Shown here piece after piece: positions 33,220-42,079 of a stretch of 64,000 bases of DNA. The notes under the pieces were generated by a model, which had not been told where the DNA came from, did not search any database, and saw nothing but the letters and a program-made list of their open reading frames with translations. The stretch is from Rhodococcus sp. SMB37 (GTDB lineage Bacteria; Actinomycetota; Actinomycetes; Mycobacteriales; Mycobacteriaceae). Within the stretch, counting starts at the first letter, position 1. Every line of letters begins with the position of its first letter. The DNA lies in assembly GCF_004345605.1 (NCBI RefSeq), contig NZ_SLVY01000025.1:1-64000 (forward strand). The letters run 5' to 3'. Made by a program: the position numbers and the translations under genes.

Positions 33220-34842
33220 GTGAATTTCCTCAATGGCGCCGCCAACCTGATCTTCGGCAAACGACGCGCGACCATCGACGCGGTCACTGCCGCACCCGCG
33301 CCACTCCAGCCGATCGACCTGACGGACGACGCAGTGGTCGCCGAGGCGCTGGACGTCGCAGTTCGCGTGGGGGAAGTCCTGCTCGCAGCGGGCACCGGCG
33401 CGATCGACACTTCCGAGCAGGTACGGTTCGTCGCCGCCACCTACGGTCTGGCCCAGTGCGATGTCGACGTCACCTACAACTCGATCGTGCTGTCGGCCTA
33501 TCGTGGGCAGACGATGCCCCCGGCCAGCACCATGCGCGTGGTGCAGTACCGATCGATGGACTTCACTCGACTGGCAGCGGTCGATCGTCTCACCCGGAGG
33601 ATCCGGCGCGACGCAATCTCACCGGCGCAGGCCCACGAGGAACTCATGGCGCTCACCAGCGCGCCCCACCCCTACAACCGCTGGGTTGCGACAGTCGCGT
33701 GGTCGGGCATGGCCGCGGCGATCTCCGTGCTGCTCGGCGGCGGGTTCCTCGTCGCATTGGTGGCCTTCGGATCGACATTCGTGATCGACCGCGCCAACCG
33801 GCTTCTCAACGCTGCGGGGTTGCCCTTCTTCTTCCAGCACGTGGTGGGCGGCATCATCGCGACGGCCCCGGCCATCACGTTGTACGGGTTCCGCGAAACG
33901 CTCGGTTTCGAGATCTCGCCGGGACTGATCATCGCGGCGGGTGTCACCGTGCTGCTGTCCGGCCTCTCTCTCGTGGGTTCCGTGCAGGACGCCATCACGG
34001 GCGCGCCGATCACTGCGTCGGCGCGGTTCTTCGAATTGCTGATGATGACCGGCGGAATCATCGCGGGTGTCGCGACGACGCTGCGGATCGCCGAGGTGTT
34101 CGGGGCCGAACTCCCCCTGATCACCTATGCCCCGCTACCCGATCTGGCGCAGCTGCCGACGAAGGTCACTGCGGGTGCGGCGGCCGCGCTGTTCTATGCA
34201 CTGGCCTGTTATGCGGAGCGCCGGGCCTTGACGGTGGCCGCGCTCGCCGGCGCTGCGGGCGCCCTCGTCTATCAGCTGTCTCTGGGGCTGAGCCTCGGGC
34301 CGATCGTGTCGTCCGCGATCGCCGCGACGGTGATCGGCTTCGCCGGTGGTCTGATGGCCCGCCGCGCTCTGATCCCACCGCTCGTCGTTGCCGTCGCCGG
34401 TATCACTCCCCTCTTGCCGGGTCTGGCTCTGTACCGGGGTCTGTACGCGATGCTGCGCAACGAAGTCACCAGCGGCATGACGGCTCTGTTCTCGGCGTTC
34501 GGCATCGGATGTGCCCTCGCCGCCGGGGTGACCCTCGGTGAGTGGCTCGCCCGGACGACGCGTCATCCTCGTGTCCTCCTCGGGGGCGCCGCGAGCGGGC
34601 TGCGCCGCCCGCAGATGCGCCGGACCGGGTCCCGCACCGCCATGGAGGAAGCCGAAGATCGACCGAGTGCCACCGCGACGACCGGACCGATTCCGGTCAT
34701 CGACGGCACCGCTCCCCTGCCCATAATCGAGGGCACCGGACCACTCCCGACGTCACCGATCTCCACCACCGCTCCGATCCCTACACAAAAGACGAGAGTC
34801 ACGCAGCGATTTCGTCGGCTGCGTGACTCTCGTCGGATGTAG
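33220..34842 (+). CDS. thrE: threonine/serine exporter ThrE
   Basis: A 540-residue inner-membrane exporter of threonine and serine, known from Corynebacterium. The N-terminal cytosolic DUF1212-type domain (VRVGEVLLAAGTGAIDTSEQ, then TYNSIVLSAYRGQ) is followed by ten hydrophobic segments in two blocks (about 160-290 and 315-450). The C-terminal 90 residues are hydrophilic, with PIPVIDGTAPLPIIEGTGPL-type repeats. I chose the GTG at 33220. The last codons lie inside a 17-bp hairpin. The neighbour is tRNA-Thr(TGT), probably by chance. Confidence 0.9.
   Translation: MNFLNGAANLIFGKRRATIDAVTAAPAPLQPIDLTDDAVVAEALDVAVRVGEVLLAAGTGAIDTSEQVRFVAATYGLAQCDVDVTYNSIVLSAYRGQTMPPASTMRVVQYRSMDFTRLAAVDRLTRRIRRDAISPAQAHEELMALTSAPHPYNRWVATVAWSGMAAAISVLLGGGFLVALVAFGSTFVIDRANRLLNAAGLPFFFQHVVGGIIATAPAITLYGFRETLGFEISPGLIIAAGVTVLLSGLSLVGSVQDAITGAPITASARFFELLMMTGGIIAGVATTLRIAEVFGAELPLITYAPLPDLAQLPTKVTAGAAAALFYALACYAERRALTVAALAGAAGALVYQLSLGLSLGPIVSSAIAATVIGFAGGLMARRALIPPLVVAVAGITPLLPGLALYRGLYAMLRNEVTSGMTALFSAFGIGCALAAGVTLGEWLARTTRHPRVLLGGAASGLRRPQMRRTGSRTAMEEAEDRPSATATTGPIPVIDGTAPLPIIEGTGPLPTSPISTTAPIPTQKTRVTQRFRRLRDSRRM
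34791..34834. terminator. 17-bp hairpin inside the thrE 3' end, shared with mbtH
   Basis: GACGAGAGTCACGCAGC (34791-34807) and its exact complement (34818-34834) enclose a 10-base loop. The hairpin ends eight bases before the thrE stop and 18 bases before the convergent mbtH stop, so it probably terminates both and fixes the codons KTRVTQRFRRLRDSRR. Confidence 0.8.
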
Positions 34843-34851
34843 AAGAAGTTT

Positions 34852-35091
34852 CTAGGCGCTGCCCTGGCGTGCCTTTTCGTCGGCCTCCATCGCGTCGCGC
34901 AGGCTCTTCGGACGCATATCGGTCCAGTTCTGCTCGACGTACTCGACGCAAGCGGCGCGCGACTCTTCGCCGAATACCACCCGCCACCCCTGCGGGACCT
35001 CGGCGAAGGTCGGCCACAGCGAGTACTGCTCCTCGTCGTTCACGAGAACGTAGAAGCGGCCGTCTTCGTCGTCAAATGGATTCGTGCTCAT
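34852..35091 (-). CDS. MbtH-like protein
   Basis: A 79-residue MbtH-family chaperone that binds and activates NRPS adenylation domains. All landmarks are present: [36 protein letters not shown] and WTDMRPKSL. The ATG overlaps the stop of the N-monooxygenase gene (ATGA), placing it in a siderophore operon. No NRPS gene is in the window, so the partner synthetase must be elsewhere. Confidence 0.95.
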   Translation of the reverse strand: MSTNPFDDEDGRFYVLVNDEEQYSLWPTFAEVPQGWRVVFGEESRAACVEYVEQNWTDMRPKSLRDAMEADEKARQGSA

Positions 35092-36497
35092 CTCGCCTCA
35101 CTTGTTGCGTAGGTGTGCTGGTTCGGTATTCTATCAAGCTCACCGGTCCCTGCGTGCTCCACCGATTGCTCAGCCTGCTCCACCGATTGCTTCCGTAGTC
35201 GGCGTTCGAGGACCGACGTGAGAACCTCTCCTGCCCGAACGGCCGCGTTCGACAATAGCGACGCAGTCAAACCGTGAGTCTTCTCCGTCCCTCCCAGCAG
35301 GTACACGTCGGCCGCGACATCGGCCGGCAGATCCAGACGATAGTCGCGTGCCACCGGCGGCACCGGGGTGTCCCATGCGAGGTCTCCGAGTATCGAGCCG
35401 AGCGATGCCGGCTCGAAGCCGGTCGCGAGGACGACGGCGTCGCACTTCAGAGTGTCGGACAGGCCGTCCAGGTTGTTACGAATCTCCACGTCGATGCCCG
35501 CGGCGGTCTCCTCGGTTGCGAGGACCTCGGATGCACGACGCATGAACAGGCGGCGCGGCCCGCGCACCCGTTCGCGGTACTCGGCTGCGTACAGCGCTTC
35601 GATCAGTTCGGGCGCCACGACCGCATAGTTGGTGCTCTTGTGCAGTGTGAGGAGACGCTCGCGCTCCTCGACCGGGGCGGCGTGCAGTTCGTCGACCACT
35701 GCGGGGTCGAAGATCCGGTTGGCGTAGGGGCTGTCGTCGGCGGGGCTGTAGCCGAACCGGCCGAAGACGTTGTGGACCTCGGCCTGCGGGTAGTTGGTGT
35801 GCAGGTACTGCACCACCTCGGCAGCGCTCTGACCGGCGCCGACCACGACGAACCGCTGGTGAACCGGGGAGGGCATCTCCTCGAGATGGAACAGGAAGTC
35901 GTGGTTGTGGAAGCAGCGCGCAGACTCGGTCGCCCAGCCGGGAACGCGAGCCCGAAGGCCGACACCCATCACGACCGTCCGAGCATGGACAACACTGCCG
36001 TCCGCAGAGCGGATCGCGAACAGGTCGGCGCTCCCCCGCGCGTTGTGCAACGGCTCGACAGACACGATGTCGGTGCCGTAGCGCACGTCGGTACCGACCC
36101 GTCGGGCAGCCCACTGCAGGTAGTCCTGGAACTCGAGCCTGGTGGGGAAGAACGTCTGATGATTGACGAAGTCGACGAGCCGGTCGTGCTCATGAAGGTA
36201 GGAGAAAAAGCTGTAACTGCTGGTCGGATTACGGAAGGTGACCAGATCCTTGGGGAAGGCGATCTGCATGGTCGAGCCTTCGAGGAGCATTCCGGGATGC
36301 CACCCGAACTCGGTACGACGCTCGAAGAAACAGGCGCGAACCTCGTTGCCCGGAGAGGTGTCGTTGTGTTCCTCGATCGCGATGGCCAACGCCAGATTCG
36401 CGGGTCCGAAACCGATACCGACGAGGTCGAAGACTTCCCCGTGCGGGTCGCCCTGCACCTCCGATTGACCGGTGAATGTGCTGGATCGGTCGATCAT
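35088..36497 (-). CDS. L-ornithine N5-monooxygenase (SidA/PvdA-like)
   Basis: A 469-residue FAD/NADPH hydroxylase that makes N5-hydroxyornithine, or a lysine analogue, for hydroxamate siderophores. The FAD motif is [17 protein letters not shown] (near 24-40). The substrate part is [20 protein letters not shown], the NADPH motif [16 protein letters not shown] and the late motif [11 protein letters not shown]. The ATG at 36497 follows GGAAG; a GTG one codon earlier is possible. It overlaps mbtH by 4 bp. A candidate iron box lies about 65 bases upstream. Rhodochelin and similar Rhodococcus siderophores are assembled from scattered loci, which fits the lone tailoring genes here. Confidence 0.9.
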   Translation of the reverse strand: MIDRSSTFTGQSEVQGDPHGEVFDLVGIGFGPANLALAIAIEEHNDTSPGNEVRACFFERRTEFGWHPGMLLEGSTMQIAFPKDLVTFRNPTSSYSFFSYLHEHDRLVDFVNHQTFFPTRLEFQDYLQWAARRVGTDVRYGTDIVSVEPLHNARGSADLFAIRSADGSVVHARTVVMGVGLRARVPGWATESARCFHNHDFLFHLEEMPSPVHQRFVVVGAGQSAAEVVQYLHTNYPQAEVHNVFGRFGYSPADDSPYANRIFDPAVVDELHAAPVEERERLLTLHKSTNYAVVAPELIEALYAAEYRERVRGPRRLFMRRASEVLATEETAAGIDVEIRNNLDGLSDTLKCDAVVLATGFEPASLGSILGDLAWDTPVPPVARDYRLDLPADVAADVYLLGGTEKTHGLTASLLSNAAVRAGEVLTSVLERRLRKQSVEQAEQSVEHAGTGELDRIPNQHTYATSEAR

Positions 36498-36559
36498 CAC
36501 TCAACTTCCGTAGTCGGGGGCAGGATGCCCGCAGCCGGCTCGCTTCAACACCCCTGGAC

Positions 36560-36578
36560 AAAGCTCAGGCTAACCTTG
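36560..36578. promoter_or_regulatory. candidate IdeR/DmdR iron box
   Basis: The core AGGCTAACCT (36567-36576) matches the right half of the IdeR consensus (TTAGGTTAGGCTAACCTAA) exactly; the left half is poor. Its position ahead of the N-monooxygenase/mbtH operon fits iron repression. Confidence 0.6.
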
Positions 36579-36675
36579 GTTGGGGGAGCGTACCAAGCGA
36601 AGTCCCCTCTGTGGGGATCCTCGTTCGGCCGCGTCCGCTGCCCCTGCCGAAATGCCCGAAAGGCCCGAAACAGCA

Positions 36676-36713
36676 CGAGCGCGGCGGAACCCCAGGGGAT
36701 TCCGCCGCGCTCG
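36676..36713 (-). terminator. terminator of the alpha/beta hydrolase gene
   Basis: CGAGCGCGGCGGAA (36676-36689) and its exact complement (36700-36713) form a 14-bp stem with a 10-base loop, 29 bases past the stop of the minus-strand hydrolase and before the iron box of the next operon. Confidence 0.8.
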
Positions 36714-36741
36714 CACCACGCCTTCGAGGCGCTACCAAGCC

Positions 36742-37542
36742 CTAGTCGGCCAAGAAGTCCAGCAGAAGTTTGTTCACGGCCTCCGGACGCTCGAGGTACC
36801 CGTAATGCCCGGCATCCGGGATCTCCTCGTATCGGGCATTCGGAATCGCATCGGCGACCTCACGCGACAGGTACGACGGAATCATCCGGTCGTCGGCGAA
36901 ACCGACCGCGAGGCACGGCACCCGCACCGCCCGGTAGGCGGCACGGCGATCGAATTCGCGATCCATCCCCAGTTGGGCGCGCACACCGGGCGCTGCGCGA
37001 CCACCACTGAATTCGAACACGTCGAGCCAGTCGCGGGCGGTGTTCTCGTCGGCCAGCGACGCAGGCGACAGGTTCATCACCGCGGTGAGCGCAGCCTTGT
37101 ACTTCGCAGGCAGTTCCACTCCGCTGTCGTACAGCTGACGCTCACCCTCGGTCAGCGTGATCTGGAATCGGTCCATCCGAGCATGCCCCGCGAGGAAAAC
37201 GGCCTTCCGCACCAGATCCGGCCGGGCAAGCGCGAGTTCCTGCGCTACGCGCGAACCCATGGACGTTCCGACGACGTGCGCCGGGCCTCCGAGCAGCTCG
37301 ATCAGGCCTGCGGTGTCCTTGACCATGTCCTCGATGGTGATACCACCGAGACTCTCCCCCGACGGCGCGATGCCGCGATTGTCGAACGTCGCGACGCGAT
37401 ATCCCTCCTTCACCAGAGCGGGAACCTGATGCAGATCCCACACGCGGCCCGGGCTACCGGTCCCCATGATCAGGACGACCAGGTCGCCGGAACCCTTGAC
37501 CTGGTAATTCAGTGGGATTCCGTTGATGGTGGCGATGGGCAT
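36742..37542 (-). CDS. alpha/beta hydrolase
   Basis: A 266-residue alpha/beta-fold hydrolase. The oxyanion region is VLIMGTGSPGRVWDLHQVPA, then FDNRGIAPSGES; the nucleophile elbow is VVGTSMGSRVAQEL (Ser in T-S-M-G-S); the late His is in PDAGHYGYLERPEAV. The ATG at 37542 has an AGGAAGG site. It lies upstream of the siderophore genes on the same strand but is separated from them by a strong terminator, so it is probably an independent unit. The substrate is unknown. Confidence 0.82.
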   Translation of the reverse strand: MPIATINGIPLNYQVKGSGDLVVLIMGTGSPGRVWDLHQVPALVKEGYRVATFDNRGIAPSGESLGGITIEDMVKDTAGLIELLGGPAHVVGTSMGSRVAQELALARPDLVRKAVFLAGHARMDRFQITLTEGERQLYDSGVELPAKYKAALTAVMNLSPASLADENTARDWLDVFEFSGGRAAPGVRAQLGMDREFDRRAAYRAVRVPCLAVGFADDRMIPSYLSREVADAIPNARYEEIPDAGHYGYLERPEAVNKLLLDFLAD

Positions 37543-37745
37543 GAAAACCTTCCTCGGCGAATAGCGAACAGCGCCACATCTCGACACGTGGCGCAACCCC
37601 CGCTACACCGTACCGTGATGGCTCGTCGCCCCACGCCTCCACGCACCTGACTCGATCCAGCGCAAGGCGGGTGGCGTCGACGCGTCCGATTCTCATAGAG
37701 TCGGGTAGAGCGCCTGCTCACAGCAGTCACCCCGGGAGGACAATC

Positions 37746-37913
37746 ATGGCCGCGGAACCCACGGCGAAAGACATCGTGGACGAGGATCTCGAACCCCTCG
37801 CCGACGAAACCGCACGCCAGGCGCAGCGCGTCGTCGCCGCATACGCCGAGGATGCGGACGAGTGCCGCATGCTCCTGTCGATGCTCGGCATCGGCCCGCT
37901 CGACAAGAACTGA
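37746..37913 (+). CDS. small acidic protein upstream of otsA
   Basis: A 55-residue acidic, helical protein ([20 protein letters not shown] then [17 protein letters not shown]). I do not recognise a family function. The ATG at 37746 has a GGGAGGAC site nine bases upstream. It ends 31 bases before the otsA start, in the same direction, so the two are probably co-transcribed and the protein may be a partner or regulator of trehalose synthesis. Confidence 0.65.
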   Translation: MAAEPTAKDIVDEDLEPLADETARQAQRVVAAYAEDADECRMLLSMLGIGPLDKN

Positions 37914-37944
37914 ACCAACGATCCGTAGGCGGAGAGGACACGAT

Positions 37945-39450
37945 GTGACGACCGGCGAGGCGGACCCGCGCAAAGATTCCGACACGTTCACCGAATCGGA
38001 CTTCGTGGTCGTCGCGAACCGCCTCCCGGTCGACCTCGAACGGCTCCCGGACGGCTCCACCCGCTGGAAGCGCAGTCCGGGTGGTCTCGTCACCGCGCTG
38101 GAGCCGATCCTGCGCAGTAACCGCGGCGCATGGGTGGGCTGGGCGGGTGTCGCGGATGCGGATATCGACCCGATCGTCGAAGACGACATGGTCCTGCATC
38201 CCGTGCCACTCAGCGCCGACGAGATCGCCGACTATTACGAAGGTTTCTCCAACGCGACCCTGTGGCCGCTATACCACGATGTCATCGTGCGCCCGGAGTA
38301 TCGCCGTGAGTGGTGGAACTCCTACGTCGAGGTGAATCGGCGATTCGCCGAAGCAACGGCGAAGGCTTCCGCGCCCGGCGCGACGGTGTGGATCCAGGAC
38401 TATCAGCTCCAGCTGGTCCCGAAGATGCTCCGCATGCTGCGGCCCGATCTCACCATCGGGTTCTTCCTCCACATCCCGTTCCCGCCGGTCGAACTGTTCA
38501 TGCAGATGCCGTGGCGTACCGAGATCGTCGAAGGCCTTCTCGGCGCCGATCTCATCGGGTTCCACCTCGCGGGAGGCGCAACGAACTTCCTCTACCTCGC
38601 CCGCCGCCTCGCCGGACACCAAACGTCCCGCGGGACAGTCGGTGTGCGTTCCAAACTCGGTGTGGTGCAGGTCGGGTTCCGCACCGTCCGTGTGGGGGCC
38701 TTCCCGATCTCGATCGCATCCGGAGCGTTGGACGAGCAGTCCCGGAGCAGATCGATCCGTGCACGCGCCAGGGCCCTCCGTAAGGAGCTCGGCAACCCTG
38801 CGAAGATCCTGCTGGGCGTCGACCGGCTCGATTACACCAAGGGAATCGACCTCCGGCTCGATGCGCTTCGAGAACTTATCGCCGAAGGCCGCGTCGACCC
38901 GACCGATACCGTCATGGTGCAGCTCGCGACACCGAGCCGTGAACGAGTCGAATCCTACGTGCAGATGCGCGGCGAGATCGAGATGGTCGTCAGTCGCATC
39001 AACGGCGAGTACGCGGAAGTCGGCCGACCGGTAGTGCACTACATCCACCGCCCGGTCCCCCGCGAAGAGCTGATCGCGTTCTTCGTCGCAGCCGACGCGA
39101 TGCTCGTGACTCCCCTGCGCGACGGAATGAACCTCGTCGCCAAGGAATACGTCGCGTGCCGCAGCGACCTGGGTGGAGCGCTCGTCCTCAGCGAATTCAC
39201 CGGTGCCGCTGAGGAGCTGAAGCAGGCATACCAGTGCAACCCGCACGACCTCGAGGACGTCAAGGACAAGCTCGAGGCCGCGCTGACGCAAACTCGCGAG
39301 GAGGGCCGCAAGCGGATGCGAGCCCTTCGTCGCCAGGTTCTGACCCACGACGTGGATCGGTGGGCTCGTGCGTTCCTCGACGCTCTCGCGCACGAGGGCG
39401 CCGCCGGTCCCGCGCTGGTCGCCCCTGCGGAGACCGGCGAGCCGAACTGA
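37945..39450 (+). CDS. otsA: trehalose-6-phosphate synthase
   Basis: A GT20 retaining glucosyltransferase making trehalose-6-phosphate from a nucleotide-glucose and glucose-6-phosphate. The N-terminal [11 protein letters not shown], the W-rich acceptor loop (GAWVGWAG), [30 protein letters not shown] and the C-terminal [15 protein letters not shown] are intact. The GTG at 37945 with GGAGAGGA gives 501 residues. In M. tuberculosis otsA also lies next to the mce4 locus, so the position is syntenic. Trehalose is the carrier for mycolic acids and an osmolyte in these bacteria. Confidence 0.94.
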   Translation: MTTGEADPRKDSDTFTESDFVVVANRLPVDLERLPDGSTRWKRSPGGLVTALEPILRSNRGAWVGWAGVADADIDPIVEDDMVLHPVPLSADEIADYYEGFSNATLWPLYHDVIVRPEYRREWWNSYVEVNRRFAEATAKASAPGATVWIQDYQLQLVPKMLRMLRPDLTIGFFLHIPFPPVELFMQMPWRTEIVEGLLGADLIGFHLAGGATNFLYLARRLAGHQTSRGTVGVRSKLGVVQVGFRTVRVGAFPISIASGALDEQSRSRSIRARARALRKELGNPAKILLGVDRLDYTKGIDLRLDALRELIAEGRVDPTDTVMVQLATPSRERVESYVQMRGEIEMVVSRINGEYAEVGRPVVHYIHRPVPREELIAFFVAADAMLVTPLRDGMNLVAKEYVACRSDLGGALVLSEFTGAAEELKQAYQCNPHDLEDVKDKLEAALTQTREEGRKRMRALRRQVLTHDVDRWARAFLDALAHEGAAGPALVAPAETGEPN

Positions 39451-39459
39451 CCTCGCGTT

Positions 39460-40050
39460 CTAGATGGGAGTCAACCGGTTCACGAGCCAGCGCCCGTCCT
39501 GGTTTTCGAGTTCCACACGGACCCGGCTCCCACTGCTCACGGCTTCCGGGTTCTCGGAACTGGTGGTGATCTGGTTCAGGAACAGCAGCGTCACTGCGTG
39601 ATCGGCGTCGGCCGACACCACCGACGATGCCTGCACACTCACCTGCACGCTGATCGACTTCTCTTTCGCTCCGGGCGCGATGATGTTCTGCATCAGGTTC
39701 ATGTACTCGTCACGGAAGTCGCCGGTGAGTCCGTCGGCCGCAGCTGCGGTCTGCTCATCGACGTTGTCGAAATCGTAGGCGAGCATCGCAACGGCCTGTT
39801 CCTCGGCCGCGGCCACTGCCTCGGTCCTGGCCGACTCGGCGGCGGCGTCCTGGATCGTGCCGTACCCCAGCCATCCGACGAGGACCACGAACACCAGCAC
39901 GACCACCCCGAGTGCACCTGCGATCAGCGGCAGTCGCGATGTCGACGACTCGGTGTCGCTCCCCGCCGGTGTGGTGTTCCCGGCATCCGTCTTGTTCTCG
40001 ACATCCGTGTCGGCAGCTGTCACGGGTTCTTCCTTCCGATCATCGCTCAC
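39460..40050 (-). CDS. Mce-associated membrane protein (Mas), second copy
   Basis: A 196-residue Mas-type protein: an acidic N-terminal cytosolic tail, one TM helix (LPLIAGALGVVVLVFVVLVG, about 40-59) and an extracytoplasmic domain with the SNTF2/VirB8-like pattern ending GSRVRVELENQDGRWLVNRL. Mas proteins stabilise Mce transporters. The GTG start overlaps the previous mas stop (GTGA). It is the last gene of the minus-strand mce4 operon and corresponds to Rv3492c by order. Confidence 0.85.
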   Translation of the reverse strand: MSDDRKEEPVTAADTDVENKTDAGNTTPAGSDTESSTSRLPLIAGALGVVVLVFVVLVGWLGYGTIQDAAAESARTEAVAAAEEQAVAMLAYDFDNVDEQTAAAADGLTGDFRDEYMNLMQNIIAPGAKEKSISVQVSVQASSVVSADADHAVTLLFLNQITTSSENPEAVSSGSRVRVELENQDGRWLVNRLTPI

Positions 40051-40664
40051 GGCACGAACTCCACCTTCGATGCCAGCAAACGGCCTTCCTCGTCACAGAC
40101 CGTGACGCGGAGGCGGAAATCGCGGGGCTCCGGTTCCGATTGTTCTGCGTTGCTCACCATCGCGCGGGACGCGACCAGCGACGCAGTGCACGAACCGTCC
40201 TCGTTCTGGATGCCTGCCTCGAGCACTTCACCCGTGGTGGTGACGCCCGCCTGCTGCACGACCTCGACGAACGGCCCTTCACGACCTTCGAACTCGGCCT
40301 TGAAGTCGCCGGTTGCGCCCTCCATGAGTCGCTTGACGTCAGCATCGGCGGTGTCGGCCTGAATGTTGGTCAGATTCAGCACGGTCTGTCGCGCAGCCTG
40401 CAGATACTCTTCGCGACGGTCGTTGCGGTCGGCCGCGGACTGTCGTTCGAACAGCAACCACGCCCCCGCTGCGATGAGCCCGACGACCAGTACCGATGCG
40501 GCTACGGTCACGAGTCTCGCCCACCGAGGGGCCGCAACGGGGCCCGGACGCTTCTCGGACTCACTGTCATTGCTCTGCTCACCCGTGCTCGACCCGGCTT
40601 TGCTCAGGTCGACCTTGCGCGCATCGGCGCTGCCCGCTCCGGGGTTCTCGTTCTCGTCAGCCAT
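40047..40664 (-). CDS. Mce-associated membrane protein (Mas), first copy
   Basis: A 205-residue Mas-type protein with a charged N-terminus, a TM helix at about 52-72 (LVTVAASVLVVGLIAAGAWL) and an outer domain (DVKRLMEGATGDFKAEFEGR, then LRVTVCDEEGRLLASKVEFVP). Two cysteines in the outer part could form a disulphide. The ATG shares its A with the mce4F stop (TGATG), so translation is coupled. By order it matches Rv3493c. It is likely to stabilise the complex at the membrane. Confidence 0.85.
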   Translation of the reverse strand: MADENENPGAGSADARKVDLSKAGSSTGEQSNDSESEKRPGPVAAPRWARLVTVAASVLVVGLIAAGAWLLFERQSAADRNDRREEYLQAARQTVLNLTNIQADTADADVKRLMEGATGDFKAEFEGREGPFVEVVQQAGVTTTGEVLEAGIQNEDGSCTASLVASRAMVSNAEQSEPEPRDFRLRVTVCDEEGRLLASKVEFVP

Positions 40665-42079
40665 CAGCCCTGTTGTGCCTTCATATAGGTTTCCAAACTC
40701 GTCCCATCTCCGAGGTCGGTGTGCCGGAACACAGTGCCGTCCGGTCCAAGGTACGTGCCCGTTTCCGGATCGATCCGGCGCGCAGTCACGCCGGCGGGCG
40801 CCGCATCGGCACCGCCCTCGGTGTACGACGCCGGCGTCGGCATGTCGTTCTCCGATTCGACCGGCGTGGGGGCACCGCGCCACGGGTTGTCCGAATAGCC
40901 CGGCGTGTAACCCGTACGGCACATCTCGGGGGTCGGTGCCCGCCGACCGGGGTACTCCATGCACGGTACATTCCGTGCTCCACGCACCGCGTTCGGATCC
41001 GATTGCGGCAGTTGGCAGAAGATGTTGTCGGGTGTCTCCACCATCGATGTATCCGCCGGGCTGCGCCACTGGTCGGGCGGCACGAAACCGGATAGGCACG
41101 GCGGCGGGTCGTGCAACTGCAGATGGAAGTCGACCACCGCACCGTCTTCTGCCGGTCCGCCGCCGGCAGCTGTGACCAGGGCGGTCGTCATCGGTGGGTA
41201 CAGCACCAGGATCTGTTCGATACCCGCGTTGTAGATGACCCCGACTTCACCGACGCTCACCAGGTTGGCGAGGAGCAGAGGCAAAGTCGGACGCAGATCC
41301 TGCAGAAGGGTTTCCGCCTCGGCAGCAGCCGCGGGTCCCTTCTCCATGAGTGCCCGCAGATCCGGATCACTCTCGCGGAGCCGATCGGTGAAGGTCACCA
41401 TGTCGCGGGTCCACGATCGGATCGACTCGCTGGTGACCACCTGAGTGTCCAGGAGGGGCCCGATTTCGTCCAGGAGCCTACGTGTTTCGCCGGAGTTCGC
41501 CGATGCCTCCTGCACGAACAGGCGCGTCGAGTCGATCAGCTGCTGCAGTTCCGGACCCGTCCCGTTGAACGCATCGAATGCCTCGTCGACGACGGTCTGC
41601 AACCGTGTGTCGGAGATACTCGCGAGCAGGACATCCGCCTGATCGAGCAGTGCACCGACCTCCTGAGGCACCGTCGTGCGATCGAGGGGAATCACATCGC
41701 CGTCGCCGAGGTGCTCGTCTGCCGACCCATTCTCGTGCGGCACGAGATCGACGTACTGTTCACCGACCGCAGACACGCTGCGCACCGCAGCCTCGACGTC
41801 GGCGGGAATCTTCTGGCCGGAATCGATGGACAGCACCGCGTCGACGCCCACCGGCGACAACGTCACGCTCTTGACGGTGCCGACGGTGTTCCCGCGGTAC
41901 GTCACGTTCGAATGCGGATAGAGACCACCGGTCGATGCCAATTCGACGGTGACGTTGTACTGACCGATACCCACCAGCTGTGGAAGGCGCACGTACATCA
42001 GCGACATCACCACGAGCCCGATCACGGTGAGTACTGCGAAGATCGAGAGCTGGATGCGGACGAACCTGGTGAGCATCAT
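40664..42079 (-). CDS. mce4F: Mce4F, sterol-importer substrate-binding protein
   Basis: A 471-residue Mce protein: N-terminal TM anchor (QLSIFAVLTVIGLVVMSLMY), MlaD/Mce domain at about 40-115 (YNVTVELASTGGLYPHSNVT, then YRGNTVGTVKSV), a long helical channel-forming part and a C-terminal Pro/Gly-rich tail with Cys pairs. In Mce complexes one copy each of A-F builds a hexameric tunnel across the periplasm. The ATG at 42079 overlaps the mce4E stop (ATGA). Confidence 0.9.
   Translation of the reverse strand: MMLTRFVRIQLSIFAVLTVIGLVVMSLMYVRLPQLVGIGQYNVTVELASTGGLYPHSNVTYRGNTVGTVKSVTLSPVGVDAVLSIDSGQKIPADVEAAVRSVSAVGEQYVDLVPHENGSADEHLGDGDVIPLDRTTVPQEVGALLDQADVLLASISDTRLQTVVDEAFDAFNGTGPELQQLIDSTRLFVQEASANSGETRRLLDEIGPLLDTQVVTSESIRSWTRDMVTFTDRLRESDPDLRALMEKGPAAAAEAETLLQDLRPTLPLLLANLVSVGEVGVIYNAGIEQILVLYPPMTTALVTAAGGGPAEDGAVVDFHLQLHDPPPCLSGFVPPDQWRSPADTSMVETPDNIFCQLPQSDPNAVRGARNVPCMEYPGRRAPTPEMCRTGYTPGYSDNPWRGAPTPVESENDMPTPASYTEGGADAAPAGVTARRIDPETGTYLGPDGTVFRHTDLGDGTSLETYMKAQQG

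Noticed and set aside
33022-33220. tRNA-Thr beside thrE as a tRNA-dependent control element
   Set aside because: The genes are divergent and no T-box-like leader is visible; proximity is probably chance.
36648-36672. short CCCGAAA repeats before the hydrolase terminator
   Set aside because: Three imperfect copies only, with no link to a promoter.
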